A stretch of 50,818 bases of DNA. Origin: Gammaproteobacteria bacterium. GTDB taxonomy: Bacteria; Pseudomonadota; Gammaproteobacteria; UBA9214. Under the pieces are notes generated by a model, which was given only the letters and a program-made list of their open reading frames with translations, had not been told where the DNA came from and did no database searches. Positions within the stretch are counted from its first letter, which is position 1, and each line of letters starts with the position of its first letter. Made by a program: the position numbers and the translations under genes. The DNA lies in the NCBI GenBank assembly GCA_029860045.1, contig JAOUBY010000006.1, positions 1 through 50,818 on the forward strand. The letters are read 5' to 3'. This document shows positions 13,399-22,791 of this stretch, piece by piece.

Positions 13399-13544
13399 AT
13401 CCCCGCGCGATGTACAGGGAAGTACAAGTGCCGCGGAAGGCATGGATGCTGAGAGCGGCCAGGCGGGGATCCAGCCTGAAATCGTGCACTAGTCTGCCGG
13501 GCTTGTCGCTTGATCGATGGCTGGGTTCCCGCCTCCGCGGGAAC
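13399..13544. repeat. Intergenic palindromic repeats between DUF190 and serS
   Basis: The 286-base gap holds no gene. It carries two inverted-repeat units: ATCCCCGC at 13399-13406 pairing with GCGGGGAT at 13463-13470, and a tight hairpin GTTCCCGC-CTCC-GCGGGAAC at 13525-13544. The wording (CGTCATCCCCGCG ... GGCGGGGATCCAG and TTCCCGCCTCCGCGGGAA) resembles dispersed repeats common in intergenic DNA of many proteobacteria. The remaining bases up to 13671 provide the serS leader with a strong Shine-Dalgarno (AAAGGACCACC). Confidence 0.65.
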
Positions 13545-13662
13545 GACGACCGAGGTAGGTTCGTGGCTCGTTGAACAACCGCACCCTGTCCTGATGCCGA
13601 CCTGCTATTTTGCGGCAGTTTCCAGTAACATTGCCGCCAGACTCAAATATCAATGTATATAA

Positions 13663-14949
<1,287 letters not shown>

Positions 14950-15142
14950 TGCTCAATTGAGCAGAAAACAGCAAGGACGCCAAGTAAAAAGCTACACAGC
15001 GCACAGAGACAGAATCTACCGCGCCTCCCGCAGCACTTGTACACCCTGTACCTGGCATTATCTGCTCTGCTGCACTGATCCGGATTCGATCTGACAGACG
15101 CTGCAAGAACAACCTTTTCCAGGGCTTACCCCGCCAGCTTTA

Positions 15143-15171
15143 TTGACACCCCTGTGTAGAGGGTCTAGCTT
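15143..15171 (+). promoter_or_regulatory. Candidate sigma-70 promoter for the TPR-ExbBD locus
   Basis: The 297-base gap between serS and the next gene contains no gene. A perfect TTGACA (15143-15148) is followed after 17 bases by TAGCTT (15166-15171), a weak -10. A better -10-like TATAAC lies at 15186-15191 but is too far from this -35. Either could start the mRNA of the whole locus that begins at 15247. Confidence 0.35.
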
Positions 15172-15246
15172 TAGACTAAGCAGACTATAACAAACACTGT
15201 CCAGCAGCTTACGTGTACGGGCGGAACAGTACAGCCGGTCTTCCTG

Positions 15247-15825
15247 ATGATGCGCATTCCTCATACAAAGCAATGTTGGCAGTCTGCAAGGCTGCTTTCT
15301 GTAGCCTGTATGTCCTGTATTTTCCTGACCGGTGCCGGGACTGCGCCGCAGACGGACAGGCAGAGCGATGCTCGTGAACGCTTTATCGAACTTGATGGCG
15401 AGATACAGGCCATCAAGGAGGAAGTCCTGGAAATCAACCGGGAAATCCTGCTGCTCGAGGAGTTGTCGTTGTATCCGCATGGCCAGCAACTGGTCGTACT
15501 GGTATCGGTCGCGAATAACAACCCCGCCAATCCGGGCAGCATATCGCTGCAGCTGGACGGACAGACCGTAAGCCACCATATATATACCGGCAGCGAGGGT
15601 GCCGCCTTGCAGGAGGGCGGAGTACACCGGCTATACACCGGCAGGCTCAGTGACGGCAAACATGAGCTGGAAGTATCCGTGACAGGAAAACAGGCCGGGG
15701 GTCGGGCCTTTCACCAAAACCGCAGTGTAAGCATCACCAAGGCACCCGGTCGCAAGTACATGGAACTGCACCTGGGCCCGCGGGCGAACACGTCGGAACC
15801 CGGGCTGACCATCCGCGAGTGGTAG
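15247..15825 (+). CDS. Exported coiled-coil/beta protein of the TPR-ExbBD locus
   Basis: A 192-residue protein with an N-terminal signal-like region (hydrophobic ARLLSVACMSCIFLTGAG), a charged coiled-coil helix (about 45-75, REILLLEELSL at its end), then a predicted beta domain with YPHGQQLVVLVSVANN and HRLYTGRLSDGKHELEVSV. Relatives at the head of similar TPR-ExbBD clusters are, as I recall, often mislabelled AraC-family regulators; no HTH is visible here. It is probably periplasmic. It starts a run of same-strand genes, with the next ATG six bases after its stop. The function is unknown; it may bind or scaffold a partner of the ExbBD machine. Confidence 0.75.
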   Translation: MMRIPHTKQCWQSARLLSVACMSCIFLTGAGTAPQTDRQSDARERFIELDGEIQAIKEEVLEINREILLLEELSLYPHGQQLVVLVSVANNNPANPGSISLQLDGQTVSHHIYTGSEGAALQEGGVHRLYTGRLSDGKHELEVSVTGKQAGGRAFHQNRSVSITKAPGRKYMELHLGPRANTSEPGLTIREW

Positions 15826-15830
15826 TGCTG

Positions 15831-17909
15831 ATGAAAAATCCGTCTAGTGAAATAATGCGCGGGTTTCTGCAATGGCTGTTGTTTCTGGCAGCTGGTGTGA
15901 CTTTGCCTGCCGCCGCAATAGATCAGGACGCCGGACGTTTGCAGGAACTGCTCTATGGCGAAGCCCTGTTCCACTCGCACCAGCAAGACTACCTGTCTGC
16001 AATTACCCGCCTGCAACTGGTCGAAGAGCAGGGCCTGTCGCCACAGTCATCCACCGATGCCAGGCTGTTGTTGGCAAGAATGAAACTTGCCTACGGCTTG
16101 TATGTCGGGGCCGGGTTTGATTTTCATGCATTGCTTGGTGAGGACGTGCCGGAAGCTGTCAGAAACCGTGCATGGTACGACCTGGCCAGGACACTTTCTC
16201 ACAAGGGCTATTACGAGGCAGCAGCGGAAGCACTTGAGAATGTGCAAGGCGAAGTGCCTGTCGACATTGTCGGCGACTATCAATTGCTGCGTGCCACGAC
16301 ATTGATGTCGCTGAATAAAAATCGCGAGGCAGCACGCGTGCTGGAGCACTGGCAGGGGGGGGCCGCGCTCGCAGCTTATGCACACTACAATCGCGGTATC
16401 GCTCTGGTACGTGCGGGCGACCATGTACAGGCTGTCCCTGCGCTACGACTGGCGGTGAATATGCCGGCTGAGGGGGAAGAACTGCTTGCGCTCAGGGACA
16501 AGGCTCACCTGTCACTGGGTTATGCTTTTGCCAGGACAGAGGATTATGAAAAAGCACGCAAGCAACTTGAAGCTGTTCGGCCACAAGGCCCGTTTTCGAA
16601 CCGGGCATTGCTGGCGCTGGGCTGGATAGCACACAAACAGGGGCGCAGTGAATCCGCACTGGCTCCCTGGATGGAACTGCGTGGCCGCTCACCGACCGAT
16701 CCGGCGGTTCTGGAGACACTCCTTGTTGTCCCTGCCGTACAGCGCGAACTGGATGCACTGCAAACAGCCGGGCAGGACTACGAAAAGGCGATGTCGGCCT
16801 ATACCAGCGAGTTAAACCACCTCCACAATGCCAGGGAATCCGTGCAAAAAGGCAATACGGTGTCTTTGTTACTGAAAAGTGATACCGATTCCGGGCAGGG
16901 TGCGGCAGGGCAGACCGGTTCCGGCAAGACACGCTATTTCGGACCGCTGCTCGCCAGCAGAAACTTCCAGGAAATGTTGCAGGGCCACGGTGAATTGCAG
17001 TCCATGCTGGATAATATTGACAAGAGTCTGCGTAACATAGATTTACTGGCAAAGGCCAGTGCACCGACAGGTGATGAGCATGCCCGGTCCGGCGCCGCGT
17101 CATCTCCGGCACCTGCTGACAGGAGGTCCCCCGGGGCAGCCGCCGCTAACGGACCGGCACGACCACAGCAGCGGGGATTTTACAGGCAGAGCGGTGATCC
17201 GCAGTGGCAACAGCAGTGGGAATACCGTGAAGGCGAACCAACAGACTATCCGGCACCGAAGATTCCGCTACTGCCGGAGATCGAATTACCGGCAGACCGT
17301 GCACTCAAACCCTTGCCGGAACCCGGATTCACCGGGCTGCCGGAGTCCGGGTTCCTGGGTCTGCCGCCGGAATCCGAGTTCTTAAGTGATTTGCCAGGCG
17401 CGGAAATAACCGGGCTGCCGGAGTCCGAAATCCTGTGGCTGCCGGAAACCGGCAGGTTTCGCATGCCGGCAGGGGAGGAAGATTATGCCTATCCGGATAG
17501 GGTCCTGCGCAAACACACACGCCCCGGGGAGCGTTATGCGTATCAACTGAATCGTCTGATCCCGGCGCCGGTGGACGATGCCGGGTTCGAGCCCGGCGCA
17601 GTACCGGTCGGGAAGGCCTTGCGCGAGCTGGCGGCTGCCCTCATCAGTGCCACTAACCGAATAGCACAACTGGGTGAGTCACTCGACCCGGCGGCGGAAA
17701 TTACCGGGCTGGAGGAGCGCATTGCAGCACTGCGTGAACGCATTCTCAAGTTGCGTGCACGCATAGCAAATGCCATTGCCCTCTATGAAAGTTACACGCA
17801 GGCACTGGCGCTGAATGAACTGGATCGCCGCCAACATTTACTGGAAGACCTGCTGGAGCAGGCCAGCCTGGAGCGTGCAAAGACCTATGATCAGGCCAGT
17901 GATCGCTAA
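15831..17909 (+). CDS. Exported TPR protein with GLPES repeats and C-terminal coiled coil
   Basis: A 692-residue protein. The N-terminal signal peptide (hydrophobic GFLQWLLFLAAGVTLPAAA) predicts export. Residues about 35-310 are TPR-like helices (for example AHYNRGIALVRAGDHVQAVP and LSLGYAFARTEDYEKARKQL). A low-complexity linker follows, then about five degenerate copies of a GLPES/GLPET-type motif (bases about 17316-17460), and a Glu/Arg/Leu-rich coiled coil at the C-terminus. ATG 15831 is preferred over the in-frame GTG at 15819, which overlaps the preceding gene. A run of eight G at 16355-16362 lies inside the coding region. The end overlaps the next gene by 23 bases. Probably a periplasmic scaffold; the specific role is unknown. 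Confidence 0.8.
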   Translation: MKNPSSEIMRGFLQWLLFLAAGVTLPAAAIDQDAGRLQELLYGEALFHSHQQDYLSAITRLQLVEEQGLSPQSSTDARLLLARMKLAYGLYVGAGFDFHALLGEDVPEAVRNRAWYDLARTLSHKGYYEAAAEALENVQGEVPVDIVGDYQLLRATTLMSLNKNREAARVLEHWQGGAALAAYAHYNRGIALVRAGDHVQAVPALRLAVNMPAEGEELLALRDKAHLSLGYAFARTEDYEKARKQLEAVRPQGPFSNRALLALGWIAHKQGRSESALAPWMELRGRSPTDPAVLETLLVVPAVQRELDALQTAGQDYEKAMSAYTSELNHLHNARESVQKGNTVSLLLKSDTDSGQGAAGQTGSGKTRYFGPLLASRNFQEMLQGHGELQSMLDNIDKSLRNIDLLAKASAPTGDEHARSGAASSPAPADRRSPGAAAANGPARPQQRGFYRQSGDPQWQQQWEYREGEPTDYPAPKIPLLPEIELPADRALKPLPEPGFTGLPESGFLGLPPESEFLSDLPGAEITGLPESEILWLPETGRFRMPAGEEDYAYPDRVLRKHTRPGERYAYQLNRLIPAPVDDAGFEPGAVPVGKALRELAAALISATNRIAQLGESLDPAAEITGLEERIAALRERILKLRARIANAIALYESYTQALALNELDRRQHLLEDLLEQASLERAKTYDQASDR

Positions 17910-20682
17910 AGCCAGTCGAGGTCTGGCACTGCCGGTGAGCTGCCTGCTGGCGGTAGCCTGTGCCGTTCAGCCCGGACTTGATACGCCAGAAAGTGTGCCT
18001 GCGGCTACGGCGCCGGACCCTGTGACATCTGCCCTGTCGGTAAAGATGGGGCGAAAGAAAGCCATCACTGCCTATTATGACTATCTCGTACGTTACCCGG
18101 ATGGACCTGAGCATGACAGGATAACCCGCCGCCTTGCCGACCTGCTGGTTGAACAGGCGGCAGACATGCAACTGGCTGCAGCCACGACAAGTGATGATCC
18201 TGCGCAGCTGAAAGCAGCGTCCAGGCATTCTTATAATGAAGCAATCGACCGCTATGAATACCTGCTGAACAAGTACCCGGACGGACCTGACACGACCGAC
18301 CTGCTATACCAACTGTCGAGATCCTACGGGGAAACCGGCAAATCGAGACAGGCCCTGACGGTCATCGATCGTCTATTTGCGCAGAAGCCGGCCAGCAATA
18401 CGCGACTCTATGCCGATACCCGGTTCCGCCACGGTGAATTATTGTTTGGGAAAGGTGCCTACCTGGAAGCGGGGCAATCCTACCAGGCGGTGGTTGACAT
18501 GGGTGCGTCTGTGCCGTCCTATGAGCAGGCGCTCTACAAGCTTGGCTGGAGTTTGTTCAAGCAGGAACGATACGCGGATGCATTGCTGGTGCTGTTTTCA
18601 TTCCTTGACAGGAAGCTACCGCCCGGTGAGGCATTCGATGCGCAGCTGGCACAGCTGTCACAGGCCGACAGGGAACAGGTCACCGATGTGTTTCGCGTCA
18701 TCAGCATGAGTTTCTCGCAGCTGGAAGGCGTGGATTCAGTGCAAGCGTTTTCCAGTCGCCATGGCAACCGCAGCTACGATGAACACCTCTACCTCGATCT
18801 TGCTGAAGTGTATGTTGAGCAGGACCAGGTAACCGAAGCGGCCAGGACCTGGCAGGTACTGGCACAACGTGCCCCCCTGAACCCGCAGGCACCGCGCCTG
18901 ATTGCACGGGCGATCTCCCTCTATCGGCAGGCAGGTTTCCAGCAACGCATCGTTGAAACCGAAACGGTTTTTGTGCGTGACTATGGTATGAACAGCGGCT
19001 TCTGGGCTGCACATTTACAGCAGGACTTTCCGGACGTGTTGCAGGTATTACAGTCCAGCCTGAAAGAGCTTGCTCATGTCAGCCATGAGCAGGCACGCAA
19101 GACGCATGATGCCGGTGATTACCAGGCGGCAGCGCAATGGTACCGGGAATATCTGACATCATTCGGGGATGAGGCCGATGCGGCGGAGATGAATTTCCAG
19201 CTGGCCGAACTGCTTTATGAAAACAGCCAGTACCGGCAGGCCATCGATGAATATGAGCGGACAGCCTGGTCCCGTGGTGAACATCCGCGTGCAGCAGAAG
19301 CAGCTCTGGGTGCGCTGCGCGCCAGCGATGAAGTCCTTCAACATGCCGACGTCAAAGACAAGGCCGCCATTGCAGAACGTGCCAGGGCAGGCGAACTCCG
19401 TTTTGTAACGACCTGGCCGAATCACTCTGCAGCCCCGGGGCTGCTGGCGCAAACCGGCACTGCTTTGCTTGAACAAAAACAATACGACACAGCCCTTCGT
19501 GTCAGCGAGCGTGTACTGGGAAAGATGGTATCGGCGACGCCTGCACTCAGACAGGCGGGCTGGTCCATGCAGGCGCAGGCTCACTATGGACTGGGGGACT
19601 ACCCGGCGGCCGCTGATGCCTACCGCGAGGCCCTGACGCTTGCCGGTCAGGATGATGCGCGGCGACCTGCACTGCAGGAAGGACTGGCGCTGGCCACCTA
19701 CAGGCAGGCAGAACAGACATTAATGCTGGGCAACAAACGTGCCGCGGTGGCATTGTATCAACAGGCTGCGCACCTCACGCCCGATGCATCCATTCGTTCC
19801 AGGGCACAATATGATGCCGCGACAGCCCTGTTGGCAGATAAGTCATGGAAGCAGGCGATCCGGATGCTTGAACAGTTCCGCAGCGATTATCCGGACGACC
19901 CGTTGCAGGCCGAAGTTACCCGAAAGCTGGCTTATGCATATGAGCATAGCGGTAACAGCAGTCAGGCCGCAGCAGAATACCTGCGCCTCGGGCAGGATCG
20001 GCGGCAGACGGATGCGTTGCAACGCGAAGCCCTGCTGCATGCTGCCGACATTTATGCGCAGACAGGCGAGGCCCGACAAGCTGTCAGAATTCGTGAGCTC
20101 TACCTTGAACAGTTTCCACAACCCGTACAGGCTGCTGTTGGCGTGATGCAACAGCTTGCTGATCTGGAATCAGGCATCGGTAATGCAAGCAAGCGACAGC
20201 ACTGGCTTGAGGAAATCATCAGGCTGGATCGTACGGCAGGTAATGCCCGGACACGCGTACCTGCCGCAGAGGCTGCGCTGGTACTGGCCGATAACAAACT
20301 CGCCGCCTTTCACAAAATTCAGCTGGTCAATCCGGTGCAGGACAGTCTTGCGCGCAAGTTACAGGCGATGAAGAGGGCACTGCAGGCATTCGAGGCAGCC
20401 ATCGACTATGGCGCCAGACCCGTTAGCACGGCGGCCACCTATCAAATTGCAAGCATGTACGACGAACTGGGCCATGCGCTGCTGACATCCGAGCGCCCGG
20501 ACAGTCTGAATGCAAAGGAACTGGCAGAATATGATTTACTTCTCGCAGAGCAGGCCGCACCTTTTGAGCAACAGGCCATTGAAATCTATACAACGAATGC
20601 ACAGCGCTCAGGTGGCGATCAGCGAGATCCCTGGGTTGAAAAAAGCGTGCAACGCCTTGGTGAACTGCAGGGTGTTCAGTAG
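17887..20682 (+). CDS. Large TPR lipoprotein of the TPR-ExbBD locus
   Basis: A 931-residue protein built largely of tetratricopeptide repeats: LIRYPDGP-like spacing as in VRYPDGPEHDRITRRLADLL and NKYPDGPDTTDLLYQLSRSY, then many later repeats (ARKTHDAGDYQAAAQWYREY; AQAHYGLGDYPAAADAYREA; SIRSRAQYDAATALLAD). The start at 17887 gives a signal peptide ending LLAVAC, so Cys25 is a plausible lipidation site, and the following Ala would not retain it in the inner membrane. I infer an outer-membrane-anchored periplasmic solenoid. YPDGP/YPDDP turns resemble those of BamD/YbgF-like TPRs. An earlier in-frame ATG (17815) lies deep in the upstream gene and would hide the signal peptide. Confidence 0.82.
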   Translation: MIRPVIAKASRGLALPVSCLLAVACAVQPGLDTPESVPAATAPDPVTSALSVKMGRKKAITAYYDYLVRYPDGPEHDRITRRLADLLVEQAADMQLAAATTSDDPAQLKAASRHSYNEAIDRYEYLLNKYPDGPDTTDLLYQLSRSYGETGKSRQALTVIDRLFAQKPASNTRLYADTRFRHGELLFGKGAYLEAGQSYQAVVDMGASVPSYEQALYKLGWSLFKQERYADALLVLFSFLDRKLPPGEAFDAQLAQLSQADREQVTDVFRVISMSFSQLEGVDSVQAFSSRHGNRSYDEHLYLDLAEVYVEQDQVTEAARTWQVLAQRAPLNPQAPRLIARAISLYRQAGFQQRIVETETVFVRDYGMNSGFWAAHLQQDFPDVLQVLQSSLKELAHVSHEQARKTHDAGDYQAAAQWYREYLTSFGDEADAAEMNFQLAELLYENSQYRQAIDEYERTAWSRGEHPRAAEAALGALRASDEVLQHADVKDKAAIAERARAGELRFVTTWPNHSAAPGLLAQTGTALLEQKQYDTALRVSERVLGKMVSATPALRQAGWSMQAQAHYGLGDYPAAADAYREALTLAGQDDARRPALQEGLALATYRQAEQTLMLGNKRAAVALYQQAAHLTPDASIRSRAQYDAATALLADKSWKQAIRMLEQFRSDYPDDPLQAEVTRKLAYAYEHSGNSSQAAAEYLRLGQDRRQTDALQREALLHAADIYAQTGEARQAVRIRELYLEQFPQPVQAAVGVMQQLADLESGIGNASKRQHWLEEIIRLDRTAGNARTRVPAAEAALVLADNKLAAFHKIQLVNPVQDSLARKLQAMKRALQAFEAAIDYGARPVSTAATYQIASMYDELGHALLTSERPDSLNAKELAEYDLLLAEQAAPFEQQAIEIYTTNAQRSGGDQRDPWVEKSVQRLGELQGVQ

Positions 20683-20704
20683 AGCCCGGATGGAGCGTCA
20701 GATT

Positions 20705-20983
20705 ATGCAAGAAAAACAGTATATCCGCCTGCTACTTGTTGCAGTCCCCCTGTGGGGTTTTAGCGCAAGCGGACAGGAACAACAACTTGAACAGGAAACA
20801 ATTTCTATCAAGGGCAATCAGGGATTGCCAAAAACGATGTATATCGCACCCTGGAAAAGAGTCGGTGCTCCGCTGGAGAGTGATGAACTTGAAGGTGACA
20901 TAGGCAAAGAAACAGAACCGGTTGAGCGTGATATTTTTCAGCATGAACTGGAGTTGCAACGTCAGGGCTACAGTATCGACTAG
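20705..20983 (+). CDS. Small exported protein with ISIKGNQGLPKTMYIAPWK core
   Basis: A 92-residue product with a short signal peptide (YIRLLLVAVPLWGFSASGQ) and a mature part of about 70 residues. Its notable segment reads ISIKGNQGLPKTMYIAPWKR, followed by an acidic tail with VERDIFQHELELQRQGYSID. I recall similar small proteins (GN.ELPK.LYIVPWK pattern) beside TPR/ExbBD/AgmX genes in other gammaproteobacteria, which supports its being a true component, but no function is known. ATG 20705 is chosen over ATG 20690 because a GGAG sits nine bases before it. The 138-base gap to exbB is non-coding and may hold an internal promoter. Confidence 0.72.
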   Translation: MQEKQYIRLLLVAVPLWGFSASGQEQQLEQETISIKGNQGLPKTMYIAPWKRVGAPLESDELEGDIGKETEPVERDIFQHELELQRQGYSID

Positions 20984-21121
20984 CAGGCTCCCCTGACGCT
21001 AAACCGGCGTTTAATGTGCTAAAAACACAAGGATAATTCGCCCGGAAAAGAGCCGCTTAGCTGGCAATCGTGGCTGCGTTGGGTATATGGTTAAGGTCAG
21101 GAGTCTGGCAAGGAGTTCGAT

Positions 21122-21775
21122 ATGGAAACGTTGTATGCAGTACTCATGTTCTTCCAGTCCGGCGGACCGTTCATGTATCCGATTCTGCTGGTGCTTGCCA
21201 TCGGCACCGCCATCGCTATTGAGCGTTATATTTATCTCACGTTTGTACGAGCCAGGAACAAGGGCATATGGAAGCGTGTCTTGCCGTTGCTGGAAGGTGG
21301 CAAGTATGACGCTGCCCGTGAAGCCGTCATGCATTCGGATGCAGCAGTCAGCAGGATTCTGGGTTACGGCCTGAGTCGCGCCGAGCGCCGGGGCAGTGGT
21401 GACGAAGTACAAATGGCCATGGAGGAAGGATTGCTGGAGGTGGTGCCGCGACTGGAGAAGCGTACCCACTACCTGGCAACCCTGGCGAATATTGCCACCC
21501 TGCTGGGCCTGCTAGGGACCATCATCGGTCTGACAGAAGCATTCTCCACCGTCTCTGCAGCTGACCCGGCCGACAAGGCCAACCTGCTTTCGGCAAGCAT
21601 ATCCATTGCGATGAATACCACGGCATTTGGTCTGATGGTCGCCATTCCCCTGTTGCTGACACACGCCGTGATGCAGACCAAGACATCGGAACTGGTCGAT
21701 ACACTGGAAATGGTAACGGTCAGGTTGTCCAACCTGGTTTCCGGCGCAGCGGTTACGAACAGGGATACAACGTGA
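21122..21775 (+). CDS. MotA/TolQ/ExbB-family proton channel subunit
   Basis: A 217-residue inner-membrane protein that would form the pentameric stator of a proton-driven motor with the two ExbD proteins downstream. Three transmembrane segments are seen: FMYPILLVLAIGTAIAIERY (about 17-36), LATLANIATLLGLLGTIIGL (about 120-140, the family GLLGTIIG motif) and SISIAMNTTAFGLMVAIPLL (about 160-180). Between the first two is the cytosolic loop. A good Shine-Dalgarno (AAGGAG) precedes ATG 21122. It ends in a GTGA overlap with exbD1, so stoichiometric, coupled translation is expected. The partner genes make TolQ or ExbB of the Tol-Pal or siderophore systems unlikely. Confidence 0.92.
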   Translation: METLYAVLMFFQSGGPFMYPILLVLAIGTAIAIERYIYLTFVRARNKGIWKRVLPLLEGGKYDAAREAVMHSDAAVSRILGYGLSRAERRGSGDEVQMAMEEGLLEVVPRLEKRTHYLATLANIATLLGLLGTIIGLTEAFSTVSAADPADKANLLSASISIAMNTTAFGLMVAIPLLLTHAVMQTKTSELVDTLEMVTVRLSNLVSGAAVTNRDTT

Positions 21776-22287
21776 GACCTCGCTGGCAACGGGCGGCAAG
21801 GCGGGACGTACACACTGTTGATGTGACTGCCTTCCTCAGTCTTATGGTAATTCTGGTACCGTTTCTGCTGGTGACCGCAGTCTTTTCCCGGGCAACAATT
21901 CTTGAGATCCAGCCGGTAAGTGCTGAGAGTGATCAGAAATCAGCGCCTGACCCGTTGCAACTACAGGTGATTGTGCGTCATGCCGTGATTGAAGTGAGTT
22001 ACCTTGGGCAGACCCGGGCCGAGCGAATTGACAGATCATCCGATGACAGGGCACTTGCGTCACTTGCAACGCTGGCCGGCGAACTGAAAGCACGTTTCCC
22101 ACAAAGCCTTGAGGCAACTGTTTTGCTGGAACCGCAGATTCCCTATGACGTACTGGTACAGGTACTGGATGTGTTGCGGGTCAAGCTGCAACAGACCGGC
22201 GATGCTGTCGAGCAGACAGAGCTTTTCCCGCTGATTGCGCTCGGTCCCGTACCGGCATCCAGGCAACCGATGCGTGGTGCGCAATGA
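21772..22287 (+). CDS. ExbD/TolR-family protein 1, lacking the membrane aspartate
   Basis: A 171-residue single-pass inner-membrane protein with a periplasmic domain. It starts with GTG at 21772, overlapping the exbB stop. The transmembrane helix reads VTAFLSLMVILVPFLLVTAV. Aligning it by eye with the ExbD pattern (TPFIDVVLVLLIIF) puts Ser23 where the proton-carrying Asp normally sits. An Asp is found six residues earlier (Asp17), outside the membrane core. It is therefore probably a structural partner of ExbD2 rather than a proton carrier. The stop overlaps the next start by ATGA. Confidence 0.88.
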   Translation: MRPRWQRAARRDVHTVDVTAFLSLMVILVPFLLVTAVFSRATILEIQPVSAESDQKSAPDPLQLQVIVRHAVIEVSYLGQTRAERIDRSSDDRALASLATLAGELKARFPQSLEATVLLEPQIPYDVLVQVLDVLRVKLQQTGDAVEQTELFPLIALGPVPASRQPMRGAQ

Positions 22288-22787
22288 CCAGGATTCCCCG
22301 GGGAGCGGCACAGTTCAAGTGGCGCCGCCAGCGTCAGGAAAAGTCACGGCGCTGGCCAACACTGAATCTGGTAGCACTGATGGATGTCTTTACCATCCTG
22401 GTGTTCTTTTTCCTGGTGCATTCCCTGGACAGCGCCCCGGAAGCGCACAACGCGCTTGTGAAGCTGCCTGAATCTGTTGCAGACCAGCAACCCAGGGATA
22501 CGCCGGTCGTCATGATTACCCGGGATAACATCCTGGTACAGGGTGAAGCGGTTGTTGCCGTTGATGCGTTCATGCGTGCAGCCGGTGGCGAGATCCAGGC
22601 CCTGCGGACCGCACTGCAGACCCAGCTGACAGCGGATGCACCCGTCGATGCTGACCGGGAAGTAACAATCATGGGTGACAGATCCATTCCGTTTGAGTTA
22701 CTCAACAGGGTCATGCAAACCTGTAAGCGTGCAGGTTACGGCAACATTTCACTGTCGGTGCTGCAACGGTCATCCGGGGCAGGTTAG
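22284..22787 (+). CDS. ExbD/TolR-family protein 2, with the canonical membrane aspartate
   Basis: A 167-residue protein with a basic cytosolic N-terminus (FKWRRQRQEKSRRW), one transmembrane segment LNLVALMDVFTILVFFFLVH and a periplasmic domain. Asp34 sits at the position of the essential ExbD/TolR aspartate, so this subunit can carry the proton relay with the ExbB homologue. The periplasmic part contains the TolR-like VTIMGDRSIPFELLNRVMQT, expected to dimerise. It is coupled to exbD1 by a 4-bp overlap; the AgmX/TonB-like gene starts five bases after its stop. Confidence 0.9.
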   Translation: MTRIPRGAAQFKWRRQRQEKSRRWPTLNLVALMDVFTILVFFFLVHSLDSAPEAHNALVKLPESVADQQPRDTPVVMITRDNILVQGEAVVAVDAFMRAAGGEIQALRTALQTQLTADAPVDADREVTIMGDRSIPFELLNRVMQTCKRAGYGNISLSVLQRSSGAG

Positions 22788-22791
22788 TGCC

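Noticed and set aside
14951-14962. 12-base perfect palindrome after serS as a terminator or operator
   Set aside because: No loop-compatible stem of useful length and no T tract; too short to assign.
15058-15627. 189-codon minus-strand ORF opposite the first exported protein gene
   Set aside because: Antisense shadow: no family signature or convincing start site, and the plus-strand gene has a signal peptide and conserved context.
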